Positions 7,894-16,139 of a DNA stretch of 64,000 bases are shown here, one piece after another. The position numbers were made by a program, and so were the translations under genes. The DNA is taken from contig NZ_JAAAUC010000006.1 in assembly GCF_009908165.1 (NCBI RefSeq), forward strand, positions 1 through 64,000, in the 5' to 3' direction. Source of the DNA: Frigidibacter albus. GTDB taxonomy: Bacteria > Pseudomonadota > Alphaproteobacteria > Rhodobacterales > Rhodobacteraceae. The notes under the pieces are model-generated. The model was not told the origin of the DNA. It did not search any database and saw nothing but the letters and a program-made list of their open reading frames with translations. The first letter of the stretch is position 1, and every line of letters starts with the position of its first letter.

Positions 7894-9035
7894 GCCTTGG
7901 CCCCCCGCTTGCCCGCGCCCAGCATCGGCGCCGCGTGCTGGTCCAGCGGCCAGCGCGGCCGCGCCGCCAGATCCATCCCGTCGCGCCCCCCGATGCGGAA
8001 CCGCTCGATCCCCGCCCAGGCGATCATCGCGGCGTTGTCGGTGCACAGCTTCAGCGGCGGCGCCAGGAACCGCGCGCCGGCCTCGTCGCAGACCCGTTCC
8101 AGCGCGGCGCGGATCACCGAATTGGCGGCGACACCGCCCGCGACGGCCAGAACCGGCGCGTATTCCTGACCATTCTGGTTTACATATGGCGTCTGTATGG
8201 CTTCCATATCGTTTCCATACGCCTCGCCCAGCAGCTTCAGCGCCCTCCGGGACTTCTCGGCCAGCACATCCGCCACAGCCGCCTGAAACCCCGCACACAG
8301 GTCCGCCCGGTCCTGCCGCGTCAGCCCGCCCGCCTCCGCCATCGCCGCATCCCGCGCCCGCAGCAACGCGGTTTTCAGCCCCGAAAAGCTCATGTCGCAG
8401 CCCGGCCGGTCCAGCAGCGGCCGCGGAAAGGCGATGCGTCTGGGGTCGCCCGCCCGCGCCTCCGCCTCCACCGCAGGCCCGCCCGGCTGTGGCAACCCCA
8501 GCAATTTCGCAGTTTTGTCAAAGGCTTCGCCGGGGGCATCGTCGATTGTGCCGCCCAGCCGGGAAAACTCCTCGGGCCCGCGCACGATCAGGAACTGGCA
8601 ATGCCCGCCCGACACCAGCAGCATCAGATAGGGGAACGCCAGCCCATCGGTCAGCCGCGGCGTCAGCGCATGTCCCGCCAGATGGTTCACCCCCACCAAC
8701 GGCAACCCCGCCCCCGCCGCCAGCCCCTTGGCACACATCACCCCGGCCATGACCCCGCCAATCAGCCCCGGCCCGGCCGTCACCGCGATTCCGTCCATGT
8801 TTTCAAGGGTTAACCCCGCCTGATCCAGAGCCTCCTCGACGCACAGATCCAGCTTCTCCACATGCGCCCGCGCCGCCAGCTCCGGCACCACCCCGCCGAA
8901 ATCAGCATGCAAGGCCACCTGCCCGGCGACCACCGAAGACAGGATTTCCGCGCGGCCATCCCGCAGCCGAACGACCGCCGCCGCGGTATCGTCGCAGCTG
9001 CTTTCCAGCCCCAGAAAAGTGATCGTCTCGCCCAT
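7890..9035 (-). CDS. tsaD: tRNA N6-adenosine threonylcarbamoyltransferase TsaD, with an unusual internal insert
   Basis: TsaD transfers threonylcarbamate onto A37 of tRNAs that read ANN codons, with TsaB and TsaE. The metal-binding histidines are in [11 protein letters not shown] (about residues 115-124), followed by LLVSGGH, and the nucleotide site is in [12 protein letters not shown]. Start at 9035 ([16 protein letters not shown]) matches the family. Oddly, about residues 272-294, just before [11 protein letters not shown], contain an extra stretch ([16 protein letters not shown]) that is absent from the usual protein. It is encoded by AT-richer DNA at 8181-8220 that resembles an intergenic repeat at 21718-21757. 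The insert stays in frame and the conserved motifs on both sides are intact, so the enzyme is probably functional. Confidence 0.93.
   Translation of the reverse strand: MGETITFLGLESSCDDTAAAVVRLRDGRAEILSSVVAGQVALHADFGGVVPELAARAHVEKLDLCVEEALDQAGLTLENMDGIAVTAGPGLIGGVMAGVMCAKGLAAGAGLPLVGVNHLAGHALTPRLTDGLAFPYLMLLVSGGHCQFLIVRGPEEFSRLGGTIDDAPGEAFDKTAKLLGLPQPGGPAVEAEARAGDPRRIAFPRPLLDRPGCDMSFSGLKTALLRARDAAMAEAGGLTRQDRADLCAGFQAAVADVLAEKSRRALKLLGEAYGNDMEAIQTPYVNQNGQEYAPVLAVAGGVAANSVIRAALERVCDEAGARFLAPPLKLCTDNAAMIAWAGIERFRIGGRDGMDLAARPRWPLDQHAAPMLGAGKRGAKA
8181..8220 (-). repeat. Short dispersed repeat, copy 1, inside tsaD
   Basis: This 40-bp stretch matches 21718-21757 at roughly 28-29 of 40 positions without gaps. 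Both share a CATATGG block near one end, TGTAT in the middle and the ten bases GTTTCCATAC at the other end. It contains a small internal inverted repeat (TATGG-CTT-CCATA). The composition is far more AT-rich than tsaD, and the stretch encodes residues the TsaD family normally lacks. Seen directly: similarity and composition. Inferred: a small mobile or dispersed repeat that inserted in frame. Confidence 0.5.
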
Positions 9036-9108
9036 CGCACCAACCGTTGCGGGAACCCTTCGCCGCAGGTAACACCCGTAGGGCATCCACACAATCCCGG
9101 GGGCACCG

Positions 9109-9828
9109 ATGGCCCAGCCGACCCTGCTGCTGACCCGCCCCGCCCCGCAATCCCAGCGGTTCGCGGCAGAGTGTGCGGCGCGCTTTCCCGGCGTGCCGGT
9201 GCTGATCTCCCCGCTGATGCAGATCGTAAATCTGCCGCTTTCACAGGATGTTGCAGGCGCCGATGCCCTCATCCTCACCTCCGAGAACGCCGCTCTCGCC
9301 CTCGCGCCGCAAACCGCCCTGCGCCCCCCCGCCTGGTGCGTCGGCCCCCGCACCGCCACCGCCGCCCGCGCCGAAGGCTTCCCCATAGCAGGCATCGCGG
9401 AGGACGCCGCCAGCCTGACAAGCCTCCTGAAAACCCATGCCCAAGGCGCCACCCTCCTCCATGCCCGCGGCCGCCACGTCGTCGCGGACCTCCCCACCGC
9501 ACTCGCCCCGGCCGGGATTACCGTCACCGAAGCAATGGTTTACGACCAGCAAGCCTGCGCCCTGACCGACGAGGCCCGCACCCTCCTCACCCGCCCCGGC
9601 CCCATTCTCGCCCCCCTCTTCTCTCCCCGCTCCGCCCGCCTCCTGGCCGAGGCCGTCCCCCCACGCCGCCTTCACATCGCCGCAATCAGTGCCGCCGTGG
9701 CCCGGGCAGCGGAACCACTCGCCCCGCTCGGGCTTGAGCTTGCGGCTCGTCCCGACTCCGCTGCCATGCTGGAGGCCCTGGGGCGGCTGATTGCCACCCT
9801 GCAGCAATCCTCGCCCCACGGCGCTTGA
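9109..9828 (+). CDS. hemD: Uroporphyrinogen-III synthase
   Basis: HemD closes hydroxymethylbilane into uroporphyrinogen III in tetrapyrrole synthesis. The 239-residue protein shows the weakly conserved HemD pattern: start [14 protein letters not shown], then [28 protein letters not shown], and near the end [13 protein letters not shown] and [11 protein letters not shown]. HemD is poorly conserved, so the assignment leans also on context: it is divergent from tsaD and followed by mic60 and hemY, the gene order typical of alphaproteobacterial heme loci. hemC is not in the window. Confidence 0.88.
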   Translation: MAQPTLLLTRPAPQSQRFAAECAARFPGVPVLISPLMQIVNLPLSQDVAGADALILTSENAALALAPQTALRPPAWCVGPRTATAARAEGFPIAGIAEDAASLTSLLKTHAQGATLLHARGRHVVADLPTALAPAGITVTEAMVYDQQACALTDEARTLLTRPGPILAPLFSPRSARLLAEAVPPRRLHIAAISAAVARAAEPLAPLGLELAARPDSAAMLEALGRLIATLQQSSPHGA

Positions 9829-9891
9829 AGGCGCCAAGGCTGCAGGGCTAAGGTGCCAGCAGGACCGCCCCCGAGACAAGGAAGCTGCCCG

Positions 9892-11358
9892 GTGAAAACG
9901 CCCCGCAAGACCCCGAAGACGGACGCCACGACCGAAGCCACCGCGACCGACCCCAATGCGGAAAGCCCGGTGGAGCCGCAGGCGCCGCTGATCCTCGGTC
10001 CTGAAATGGGGACGACCGGTGCGGCAGAGCCTGCGCCCGACCTGCGCAGCGACCCGATGACCGAGCCGCAGGACAGCCCTCCGTCCAGCCCAGAAGCAGC
10101 GCCGGCAGCGGACGCGCCCGACCTGCGCAGCGACCCGATGACGGAACCGCCGGACCCTGTCACGGTCGACCGGGTCGCGGCCGAGCCAGAGGTGCCCGAC
10201 CTGCGCAGCGATCCGCCGGTCAGCCCCTTCGCGCGCGCAGACCCCGAGCCGGTGGTGCCGCCCCGCGCCAAGCCGGAACCGGCCACCGAACCCCTCGCCG
10301 CCGCGAAGGAGCTTGGCCCCACGCCCGAACCCCGCCGCCGCAGTGGCTTCGTGCCGGCCCTGCTCGGCGGTGTCATCGCCGCCGGCCTTGGGGCAGGCGC
10401 CGCGCTTTACCTGATGCCGCAGGGTTGGCAGCCCGCCGGCCCCACCGCCGAAGAAATCGCCCGCGATGAGGCGACCGACACCCAGCTCGCTGCATTGGTG
10501 GCCGAGATCGAGGCGCTGAAATCGGCCCCGGCCCCCGAACCAGATACCTCGCTGATCGAGACGACCGAGGCGCTGTCACGCGACCTCGCTGCCGCGAATG
10601 ACGCGCAGGCAGAAGCACTTACCCGGCTGCAAGACATCGAAACCCGGCTCGAAAGTCTCGAATCCGGCACCGGCTTTGGCGCCACTTCCGGCGGCGTCGA
10701 GCCCGGCACCGTCGATGCCGTCCGCGCCGAGATGGAGGCGATGCGCCAGCTGATCGAAGAGCAGCGCGGCGCGCAGCAGGAGGTCGCGGCCGCCGCCGCC
10801 TCTGCCGAGGAACGCCTCGCCGCCGCCGAGGCCGAAGCCGCCCGCCTCGCGTCGGAGGCGGAAGCCGCCGCCACCGCCGCCCAGTCCCGCGCCGCGCTGT
10901 CGCATCTGCGGGCCGCGCTGGAAAGCGGCGCGCCGCTGGCCCCGGTGATCGAGACCCTGTCCGCGGCGGGCCTCACGGTCCCCGAGGCGCTCACCGCCCT
11001 GCCGGACGGCGTGCCCACGCTTGGCAGCCTTCAGGACAGCTTCCCCGAAGCCGCCCGCGCCGCACTGGCCGCCTCGCTGCCCGTCACCGCCGGCACCGGC
11101 ACCTGGGACCGCGTCGGGGCCTTCCTGCAGGCGCAGACCGGCGCGCGCAGTCTGGACCCGCGCGAAGGAACCGACCCCGACGCCGTGCTGTCCCGCGCCG
11201 AAGCCGCCCTGACCACCGGCGACCTGCAAGCCACGCTGGCCGAGCTGGAGGGCCTGCCCGCCGAGGGCCGCGCCGAGACTGCCGCATGGGAGGCCGAGGC
11301 CGCCGCCCGCATCGCCGCGACCGGGGCGGCCGACGCCCTCGCCGCTGAAATTCAGTGA
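9892..11358 (+). CDS. Mitofilin-like inner membrane protein Mic60 (COG4223)
   Basis: This 488-residue protein has a long disordered N-terminal part rich in Pro, Glu and Ala, one membrane helix at about residues 145-165 (FVPALLGGVIAAGLGAGAAL), a coiled coil and a C-terminal mitofilin-like domain. This is the layout of alphaproteobacterial Mic60, homologue of the mitochondrial crista-junction protein, which is known to lie in the heme operon between hemD and hemY, exactly as here. The cytoplasmic tail contains three copies of PDLRSDP, two extended to PDLRSDPMTEP. GTG at 9892 was chosen because AAGGAAG stands about 8 bp upstream; the frame extends to 9853 without a good site. It probably shapes or tethers the inner membrane. 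Confidence 0.8.
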   Translation: MKTPRKTPKTDATTEATATDPNAESPVEPQAPLILGPEMGTTGAAEPAPDLRSDPMTEPQDSPPSSPEAAPAADAPDLRSDPMTEPPDPVTVDRVAAEPEVPDLRSDPPVSPFARADPEPVVPPRAKPEPATEPLAAAKELGPTPEPRRRSGFVPALLGGVIAAGLGAGAALYLMPQGWQPAGPTAEEIARDEATDTQLAALVAEIEALKSAPAPEPDTSLIETTEALSRDLAAANDAQAEALTRLQDIETRLESLESGTGFGATSGGVEPGTVDAVRAEMEAMRQLIEEQRGAQQEVAAAAASAEERLAAAEAEAARLASEAEAAATAAQSRAALSHLRAALESGAPLAPVIETLSAAGLTVPEALTALPDGVPTLGSLQDSFPEAARAALAASLPVTAGTGTWDRVGAFLQAQTGARSLDPREGTDPDAVLSRAEAALTTGDLQATLAELEGLPAEGRAETAAWEAEAAARIAATGAADALAAEIQ

Positions 11359-11368
11359 GGGGGCACAG

Positions 11369-12913
11369 ATGATCTGGTCTTTCGTCAAGGTCGCGCTCTT
11401 CGTCGCGGCCATCGCTGCCCTCACGCTTGGCGCCACCTGGCTGTCCGACAGCGCCGAGGGCATCCGGGTCGCCGTCGCCGGGATGGAATTCACCCTTGGC
11501 GCGCTGCAGGCGGCGATTGCCGCGGTGCTGCTGATCCTTGGCGTCTGGCTGTTCCTGAAGGTGCTGGGGTTGATCGTCGCCGTGCTGAAATTCCTCAGCG
11601 GCGACGAAACCGCGATCAGCCGCTATTTCGACCGCAACCGCGAGCGCAAGGGCTATGAGGCGCTGGCCGAGGGGATGATGGCGCTGGCCTCGGGCGAGGG
11701 GAAACTGGCCCAGACCCGCGCGAGCCGCGCCGAACGGCTGCTGCACCGGCCCGAGCTGACCGACCTCATCTCTGCGCAGGCCGCCGAGATGCAGGGCGAC
11801 CGCAAGCGGGCCATCGAGATCTACAAGCGGCTGCTGTCCGATGACCGTACCCGCTTTGCCGGGGTCCGCGGGCTGATGCACCAGAAGCTGGCTGAGGGCG
11901 ATACCGAAACCGCGCTGCGGCTGGCCGAGAAGGCTTTCGAGATGAAGCCCCGGCATGAGGAGGTGCAGGACATCCTGCTGCGCCTGCAGACGGAATCAGG
12001 CAACTGGGCCGGGGCGCGCACCACACTGGGGGCCGAGGCCCGCCAGGGCCGCCTGCCCCGCGACGTTCACAAGCGCCGCGACGCGCTGCTGGCGCTGCAA
12101 GAGGCCAAGGAGGTCTTCAAGGAAGGCAACAGCATCGAGGCGCGCGAGGCGGCGATTGCCGCCAACAAGGCCTCCCCCGACCTGATCCCGGCCGCCGTCA
12201 TGGCGGCGCGCGGCTATGTGGCGAAGGGCGAGCCGAAAAGCGCGCTGCGGGTGCTGCGCAAGGCCTGGGAGGTGCAGCCGCATCCCGATCTCGCCGCCGC
12301 CTTCGCCGGAATGGTCCCCGAGGAGTCGCCGATCGACCGGCTGTCGCGGTTCGAGACGCTGTTCAAGGCCAATCCCGGCGCCGAGGAAACCGTGCTGACC
12401 CGCACCGAACTGCTGATCGCCGCGGAAGATTTCCCCGGCGCGCGGCGGGTGATGGGCGATCTGGCGGAACGGCACCCCACCGCCCGCACGCTGACGCTGA
12501 TGGCCGCCATCGCCCGCGGCGAGGGCGCCGACGAGGCCGAGGTGCGCGGCTGGCTTACGCGGGCGGTATCCGCCAGCCGGGGCCCGCAATGGATCTGCGA
12601 CAAGTGCCAGACTGTCGCCGCCGACTGGTCGCCGGTCTGCGGCGCCTGCGGCGGCTTCGACACGCTCAGCTGGCGCGAGGCGCCCGATACCCCGCCGCTG
12701 CCGCATGGGGCCGAGATGCTGCCGCTGATCGTGGGCCGCCCCGCCCCGGTGCAGGAGGAGGAGGACACCCCGCCCCCGCCCCGCCAGCCGGTCGACGTAA
12801 CCCCGCCAGAGCCGGAGCCCGCGCCGAAACCTGCGCCGCCCGCAGAACCGGAAGAGACCGATCCCTTCGCCGAGCCGCCTTCGGTCGCCGCAGCCCGCGG
12901 CATCAAGGCCTAA
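11369..12913 (+). CDS. hemY: HemY-type TPR membrane protein of the heme operon
   Basis: A 514-residue protein with two N-terminal membrane segments (starting MIWSFVKVALFVAAIAALTL and ALQAAIAAVLLILGVWLFLK), then tetratricopeptide repeats from about residue 95, and a C-terminal zinc-ribbon-like CxxC...CxxC (WICDKCQ...CGACGGFD) followed by a Pro/Glu-rich tail. This is the HemY/LapB-like architecture and not the protoporphyrinogen oxidase that shares the name in Gram-positive bacteria. It starts 10 bp after mic60. Its exact role in heme synthesis is unresolved. A strong terminator follows. Confidence 0.88.
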   Translation: MIWSFVKVALFVAAIAALTLGATWLSDSAEGIRVAVAGMEFTLGALQAAIAAVLLILGVWLFLKVLGLIVAVLKFLSGDETAISRYFDRNRERKGYEALAEGMMALASGEGKLAQTRASRAERLLHRPELTDLISAQAAEMQGDRKRAIEIYKRLLSDDRTRFAGVRGLMHQKLAEGDTETALRLAEKAFEMKPRHEEVQDILLRLQTESGNWAGARTTLGAEARQGRLPRDVHKRRDALLALQEAKEVFKEGNSIEAREAAIAANKASPDLIPAAVMAARGYVAKGEPKSALRVLRKAWEVQPHPDLAAAFAGMVPEESPIDRLSRFETLFKANPGAEETVLTRTELLIAAEDFPGARRVMGDLAERHPTARTLTLMAAIARGEGADEAEVRGWLTRAVSASRGPQWICDKCQTVAADWSPVCGACGGFDTLSWREAPDTPPLPHGAEMLPLIVGRPAPVQEEEDTPPPPRQPVDVTPPEPEPAPKPAPPAEPEETDPFAEPPSVAAARGIKA

Positions 12914-12958
12914 GGAAAGGGGCGAGGCACATCAGCGCCCCGCCCCAAACCCGACAGT

Positions 12959-12989
12959 CGCCCCGCCCAATCACCGGGCGGGGCGTTTT
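12959..12989 (+). terminator. Intrinsic terminator of the hemD-mic60-hemY operon
   Basis: CGCCCCGCCC and GGGCGGGGCG form a 10-bp GC-only stem around a short loop, followed by TTTT. It lies about 45 bp after the hemY stop and just before the convergent end of aioA. Confidence 0.85.
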
Positions 12990-12991
12990 GC

Positions 12992-15451
12992 TTACAGCTC
13001 CACTTCCCACGACTTGTAGGACACCCGCGCCGCAGCCGGTGTTGCATCCGAGATCTTGCGGATATTCGCCCAGGTCTGCTTGTAGTTCGGCAGGATCAGC
13101 TCATTGGTGCCGGCGTTGATCACGTTGCCCTGCGTGCCGTTGGGCGCGCCGAAGATCATGAAGGTCTCGTTCCGCCGCGCCGTCGGTTCGGGATAGACCA
13201 GCCCCTGCGTCGCGCCGACATCGTTGTAGATCTCGACCATATCGCCGGGGTTCAGGCCCAGTTCCGCCATATCCTCGGGGTGGATCTGGATGAAGGGCAC
13301 CGGGAAACGGTCCATGACGAACTCGTTCTTCTGGTCGAGGAACCAGTTCTGCCAGTTGAGGTTGGCCCGCCCGGCATTGATCAGGAAGCGGAAGCTGGCC
13401 TTCTGCTGCGCCTTGCCGGGAGCCTGCAGCCCGCGCCACGCGCCCATGCAGAACAGCGCCTTGCCATCCTCGCGCCCGTGGCGGGTGAAGACGCCATCGG
13501 TATACAGCCGCTTGGTCCCGACCAGCTTGCCATCGGCAAAGCCGGTGACAGGCTCCTGCACGCCATTGTTGCCCATGTCCTTCAACCGGGCATAGGTCAC
13601 CTCGGGGTTGGCCGTGTGATAGCCGTCCATGAAGGCGTCTTCCTCGGTCTCCCAGTCATAGCCTTGGAACTGGTCGGCATACTCCTCGCGCCCCTCCTCG
13701 CGCAGCACCCGTTCCATGTGGTTTGCCAGCCGCGCCGCGATGATGCAGTCGGGCTGCGCCGAACCGGGCCCGTCCATGTATTTCTCGACCAGCCGCAGCC
13801 GCCGCTCGCCGTTCATCGAGGTCAGGTTCATCTCGCCCGATTCCACCGCCGGCAGGATCACATGCGCCGCCTGCCCGATCTGGCTGTGGATGATGTCGAC
13901 GCAGACAGAGAAGATGCCGCCTGCCTCGATCGCGCCGACGATGGCATCGACCAGCTCTTCGCGGGTCGCACCGGCGCGCGCATCCATCGCCTCCTTCACC
14001 ATGTTCGAGCGCTTGTTGTAGACGCGCTTGAATTCGGCAGCGTTGAGCGTGGTCTTGTAGTGGTCGTTGGCCCAGATGTGGTGAACCTTGCCACCGCCGC
14101 CGATGATCAGCTGGTCGATGTAAGGCGCAGGCCGCCCGACATGCGCATCCGACGGGCGGAAATACCCCTCCTGGTGTCCGCCCAGACGGCACACCCCGCC
14201 GCCCTCGCGCCCGACATTGCCGGTGGCGAGGCCGATATTCACCAGCGCGCCGATGACGCGGTAGTTGTCATTGCCCCAGATGATTCCCTTTTCATAGCCG
14301 GTCACCGTCTTGCGGCGGCTGCCGTCTTCCTTGGGCATGGCGATCCATTCCGCCGCCTGCACGATCTGCGCCTCGGTCAGCCCGGTGATCGCCGCGCCGT
14401 CGGCCAGCGACAGGCGGCAAGCGTCCCGCGCCGCCTCGAACGAGCCAAGCGCGGCCGGATGCGCCGCATCCTCGGCCACCGCCACATCGCCCTGGAAGGT
14501 CGAGGCGGCGATGAACTCCGCGTCCACCCAGCCCTGATCGGCGATATAGGTGAACAACGTGTTGAACAGTGCCAGATCCGACCCGCTCTCGATGGCCAGA
14601 TGCAGCACGTTCTCGGCGCCCGCCACCTGTTCGGAATTGTCCACCGTCACGGTGCGGCGCGGATCGACGACGATCACCTTCGCGCCGTTCTGCATCCCCT
14701 TGACCATGTGGTTCAGGTACAGGTTGGTCTGGCATTCCACCGGGTTGGTGCCGACCAGGAAGATGGTGTCGGCCAGCTGGTAGTCCTCATAGGCGTAGTT
14801 GAGCTCGTCCACGCCCATGTCGCGGGTCGAATGCACCTCGGAGTTATAGGCAGGGCGGTTGTGGATCCGGCAGTTCTTGATCTTCATGCTGCCGAAATAC
14901 AGCTTGCCGGTGCCCCAGGTGTTCTCATACCCGCCGGCAGACCCGCCGTGGTCGAACATGGAAACGTAAAGGTCGTTCTCGTCCTCCTTGTCCACCACCC
15001 GGGCGGTGACACGGGCGACAAGGTCCAGCGCGTCATCCCAGCTGGCCGGCTGCCAGGTGCCATAGCGCCAGACCAGCGGGTCGGTCAGACGCTGCTGCTG
15101 GGTGCCGGTAATGTCGGATCGCCGGTTCTCGGCCATCCGCGCGCCGCGGACAGAGCCGAGGCCAAGGTTCACCTCGCAATCCACATCCGGCTTGATGACC
15201 AGATGCACATCCTTGCCGCCTTGCTTGACGACATTGTACATCGACGGCGCATACCAGGCGTCGGTTTCGGCATATTGCTGCTGCGACAGGTCCACGCCCG
15301 CCCAGTTGCTGTCGGTCGTGCCCTGCTGCTTCAGCGGCCAAGTGTAGGCCTTGTAGCCGCAGCCGACGATGCAATAGTGGCAGGTGACGTTTTGAACCCT
15401 GGCGTCTGCGGGAATGATCGGCAGACGGTCGATCTGGCGCTTGTAGGCCAT
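12992..15451 (-). CDS. aioA: Arsenite oxidase large (molybdopterin) subunit
   Basis: AioA oxidises arsenite to arsenate in the periplasm using a Mo-bis-MGD centre and one 3Fe-4S cluster. The 819-residue protein is the usual size. Cysteines 24, 27 and 31 form the CxxCxxxC motif of the 3Fe-4S cluster (VTCHYCIVGCGYKAYTW), and typical arsenite oxidase segments follow (FDHGGSAGGYENTWGTGKLYF; GTNPVECQTNLYLNHM; GGHQEGYFRPSDAH). Start at 15451 (MAYKRQID) has a GGGAGG site. It lies 13 bp after aioB. It has no signal peptide and should ride through the Tat system with AioB. No cytochrome c or molybdopterin-synthesis gene follows; the convergent neighbour is hemY. Confidence 0.97.
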   Translation of the reverse strand: MAYKRQIDRLPIIPADARVQNVTCHYCIVGCGYKAYTWPLKQQGTTDSNWAGVDLSQQQYAETDAWYAPSMYNVVKQGGKDVHLVIKPDVDCEVNLGLGSVRGARMAENRRSDITGTQQQRLTDPLVWRYGTWQPASWDDALDLVARVTARVVDKEDENDLYVSMFDHGGSAGGYENTWGTGKLYFGSMKIKNCRIHNRPAYNSEVHSTRDMGVDELNYAYEDYQLADTIFLVGTNPVECQTNLYLNHMVKGMQNGAKVIVVDPRRTVTVDNSEQVAGAENVLHLAIESGSDLALFNTLFTYIADQGWVDAEFIAASTFQGDVAVAEDAAHPAALGSFEAARDACRLSLADGAAITGLTEAQIVQAAEWIAMPKEDGSRRKTVTGYEKGIIWGNDNYRVIGALVNIGLATGNVGREGGGVCRLGGHQEGYFRPSDAHVGRPAPYIDQLIIGGGGKVHHIWANDHYKTTLNAAEFKRVYNKRSNMVKEAMDARAGATREELVDAIVGAIEAGGIFSVCVDIIHSQIGQAAHVILPAVESGEMNLTSMNGERRLRLVEKYMDGPGSAQPDCIIAARLANHMERVLREEGREEYADQFQGYDWETEEDAFMDGYHTANPEVTYARLKDMGNNGVQEPVTGFADGKLVGTKRLYTDGVFTRHGREDGKALFCMGAWRGLQAPGKAQQKASFRFLINAGRANLNWQNWFLDQKNEFVMDRFPVPFIQIHPEDMAELGLNPGDMVEIYNDVGATQGLVYPEPTARRNETFMIFGAPNGTQGNVINAGTNELILPNYKQTWANIRKISDATPAAARVSYKSWEVEL

Positions 15452-15464
15452 GATGTATCCTCCC

Positions 15465-15989
15465 TCAGCTTTCCAGAACGTTGGACAGACGGCCATAGAT
15501 CAGCTCGTCGGCGCCCTCGGCAAAGATGTCGCCGGCATCGTCGATGCGCAGGCTGAACTGCGGCAGGTTCTGCGTGGCATGGCCCCAGACCTGCTGCCCG
15601 CCCGCCTCGCAGTCGAAGCGGCTGAAATGCCCCGGGCAGTTCAGCGTCTTGTCGGCGGCGTGATAGGACATGTTGTAGCCCTTGTGCGGGCACAGCACCG
15701 AGAAGGCGACGACGTCGCCATCGGGTCCGGCCCCGCCCTCGACCCTGGTGCCAAGCTTCAGCAGCACGCCGGGGCTTTCGGCATCAGGATAGGTGATGTC
15801 CATCGGCTCGTTGAGGGTCAGATCAGCAAGGTTCGCCAGCCGGTTCGACGGATAATCCACCATCGCGCGGGCCTGCGCCTTGGCCTGGCTCGCGGGCAGC
15901 ACGGCCCCTGCCGCGACCCCTGCCGCGCCGAGCACACCGCCGCGCAGGAACTGTCGGCGGCCTGTGTCCACCAGTTTGTTGCATTTCAT
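15465..15989 (-). CDS. aioB: Arsenite oxidase small (Rieske) subunit, Tat-exported
   Basis: AioB carries the Rieske 2Fe-2S cluster that takes electrons from AioA. Residues 10-35 are a Tat signal (GRRQFLRGGVLGAAGVAAGAV). The cluster ligands are C100/H102 (CPHKGYN) and C118/H121 (CPGHFSRF). The two cysteines that form a disulfide near the cluster in many Rieske proteins are replaced by Y105 and G120, as I recall for the Rhizobium NT-26 enzyme and unlike Alcaligenes faecalis. The start at 15989 is preceded by AGGGAGG; an in-frame ATG upstream would push the Tat signal inward. aioB and aioA form a transcription unit downstream of a 150-bp intergenic region with a palindrome. Confidence 0.96.
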   Translation of the reverse strand: MKCNKLVDTGRRQFLRGGVLGAAGVAAGAVLPASQAKAQARAMVDYPSNRLANLADLTLNEPMDITYPDAESPGVLLKLGTRVEGGAGPDGDVVAFSVLCPHKGYNMSYHAADKTLNCPGHFSRFDCEAGGQQVWGHATQNLPQFSLRIDDAGDIFAEGADELIYGRLSNVLES

Positions 15990-16109
15990 GGGTACGTCCC
16001 TCCCTAGGTTCCCTGCGGGCAGGGTATCAGGGACGGACGGTGGCCCGCGACGGGGCCGGGGCCGATACTGCGGCGCGGCAAGTCGTTGCACCTGAGGGGT
16101 TATTCGCGG

Positions 16110-16127
16110 CGTTCGGATCTCCGAACG
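16110..16127 (-). promoter_or_regulatory. Inverted repeat, probable AioR operator upstream of aioBA
   Basis: CGTTCGGA and TCCGAACG are perfect inverted arms separated by two bases, giving GTTCG-N6-CGAAC. It lies about 120 bp upstream of the aioB start, the distance expected for an upstream activator site, and just after the aioR stop. From memory, AioR in Agrobacterium was reported to bind GT(T/C)CG-N6-CG(G/A)AC, which this matches exactly; that recollection is unverified here. No T-run follows on the minus strand, so a terminator is unlikely. Confidence 0.6.
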
Positions 16128-16139
16128 TCCGCCTCGCGG

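Noticed and set aside
9073-9095. Third copy of the dispersed repeat upstream of tsaD
   Set aside because: Only 13 of 17 positions match one end of the repeat and the AT-rich core is missing.
13280-15556. Plus-strand open frame of 758 codons opposite aioA
   Set aside because: It is the antisense shadow of aioA in GC-rich DNA; the residue composition (His, Asp, Val, Gln rich, no motifs) is typical of such shadows.
16060-16100. Sigma-54 promoter for aioBA
   Set aside because: The best candidate has the GG and GC elements 11 instead of 10 bases apart and a poor consensus, and AioR lacks the loop that contacts sigma-54.
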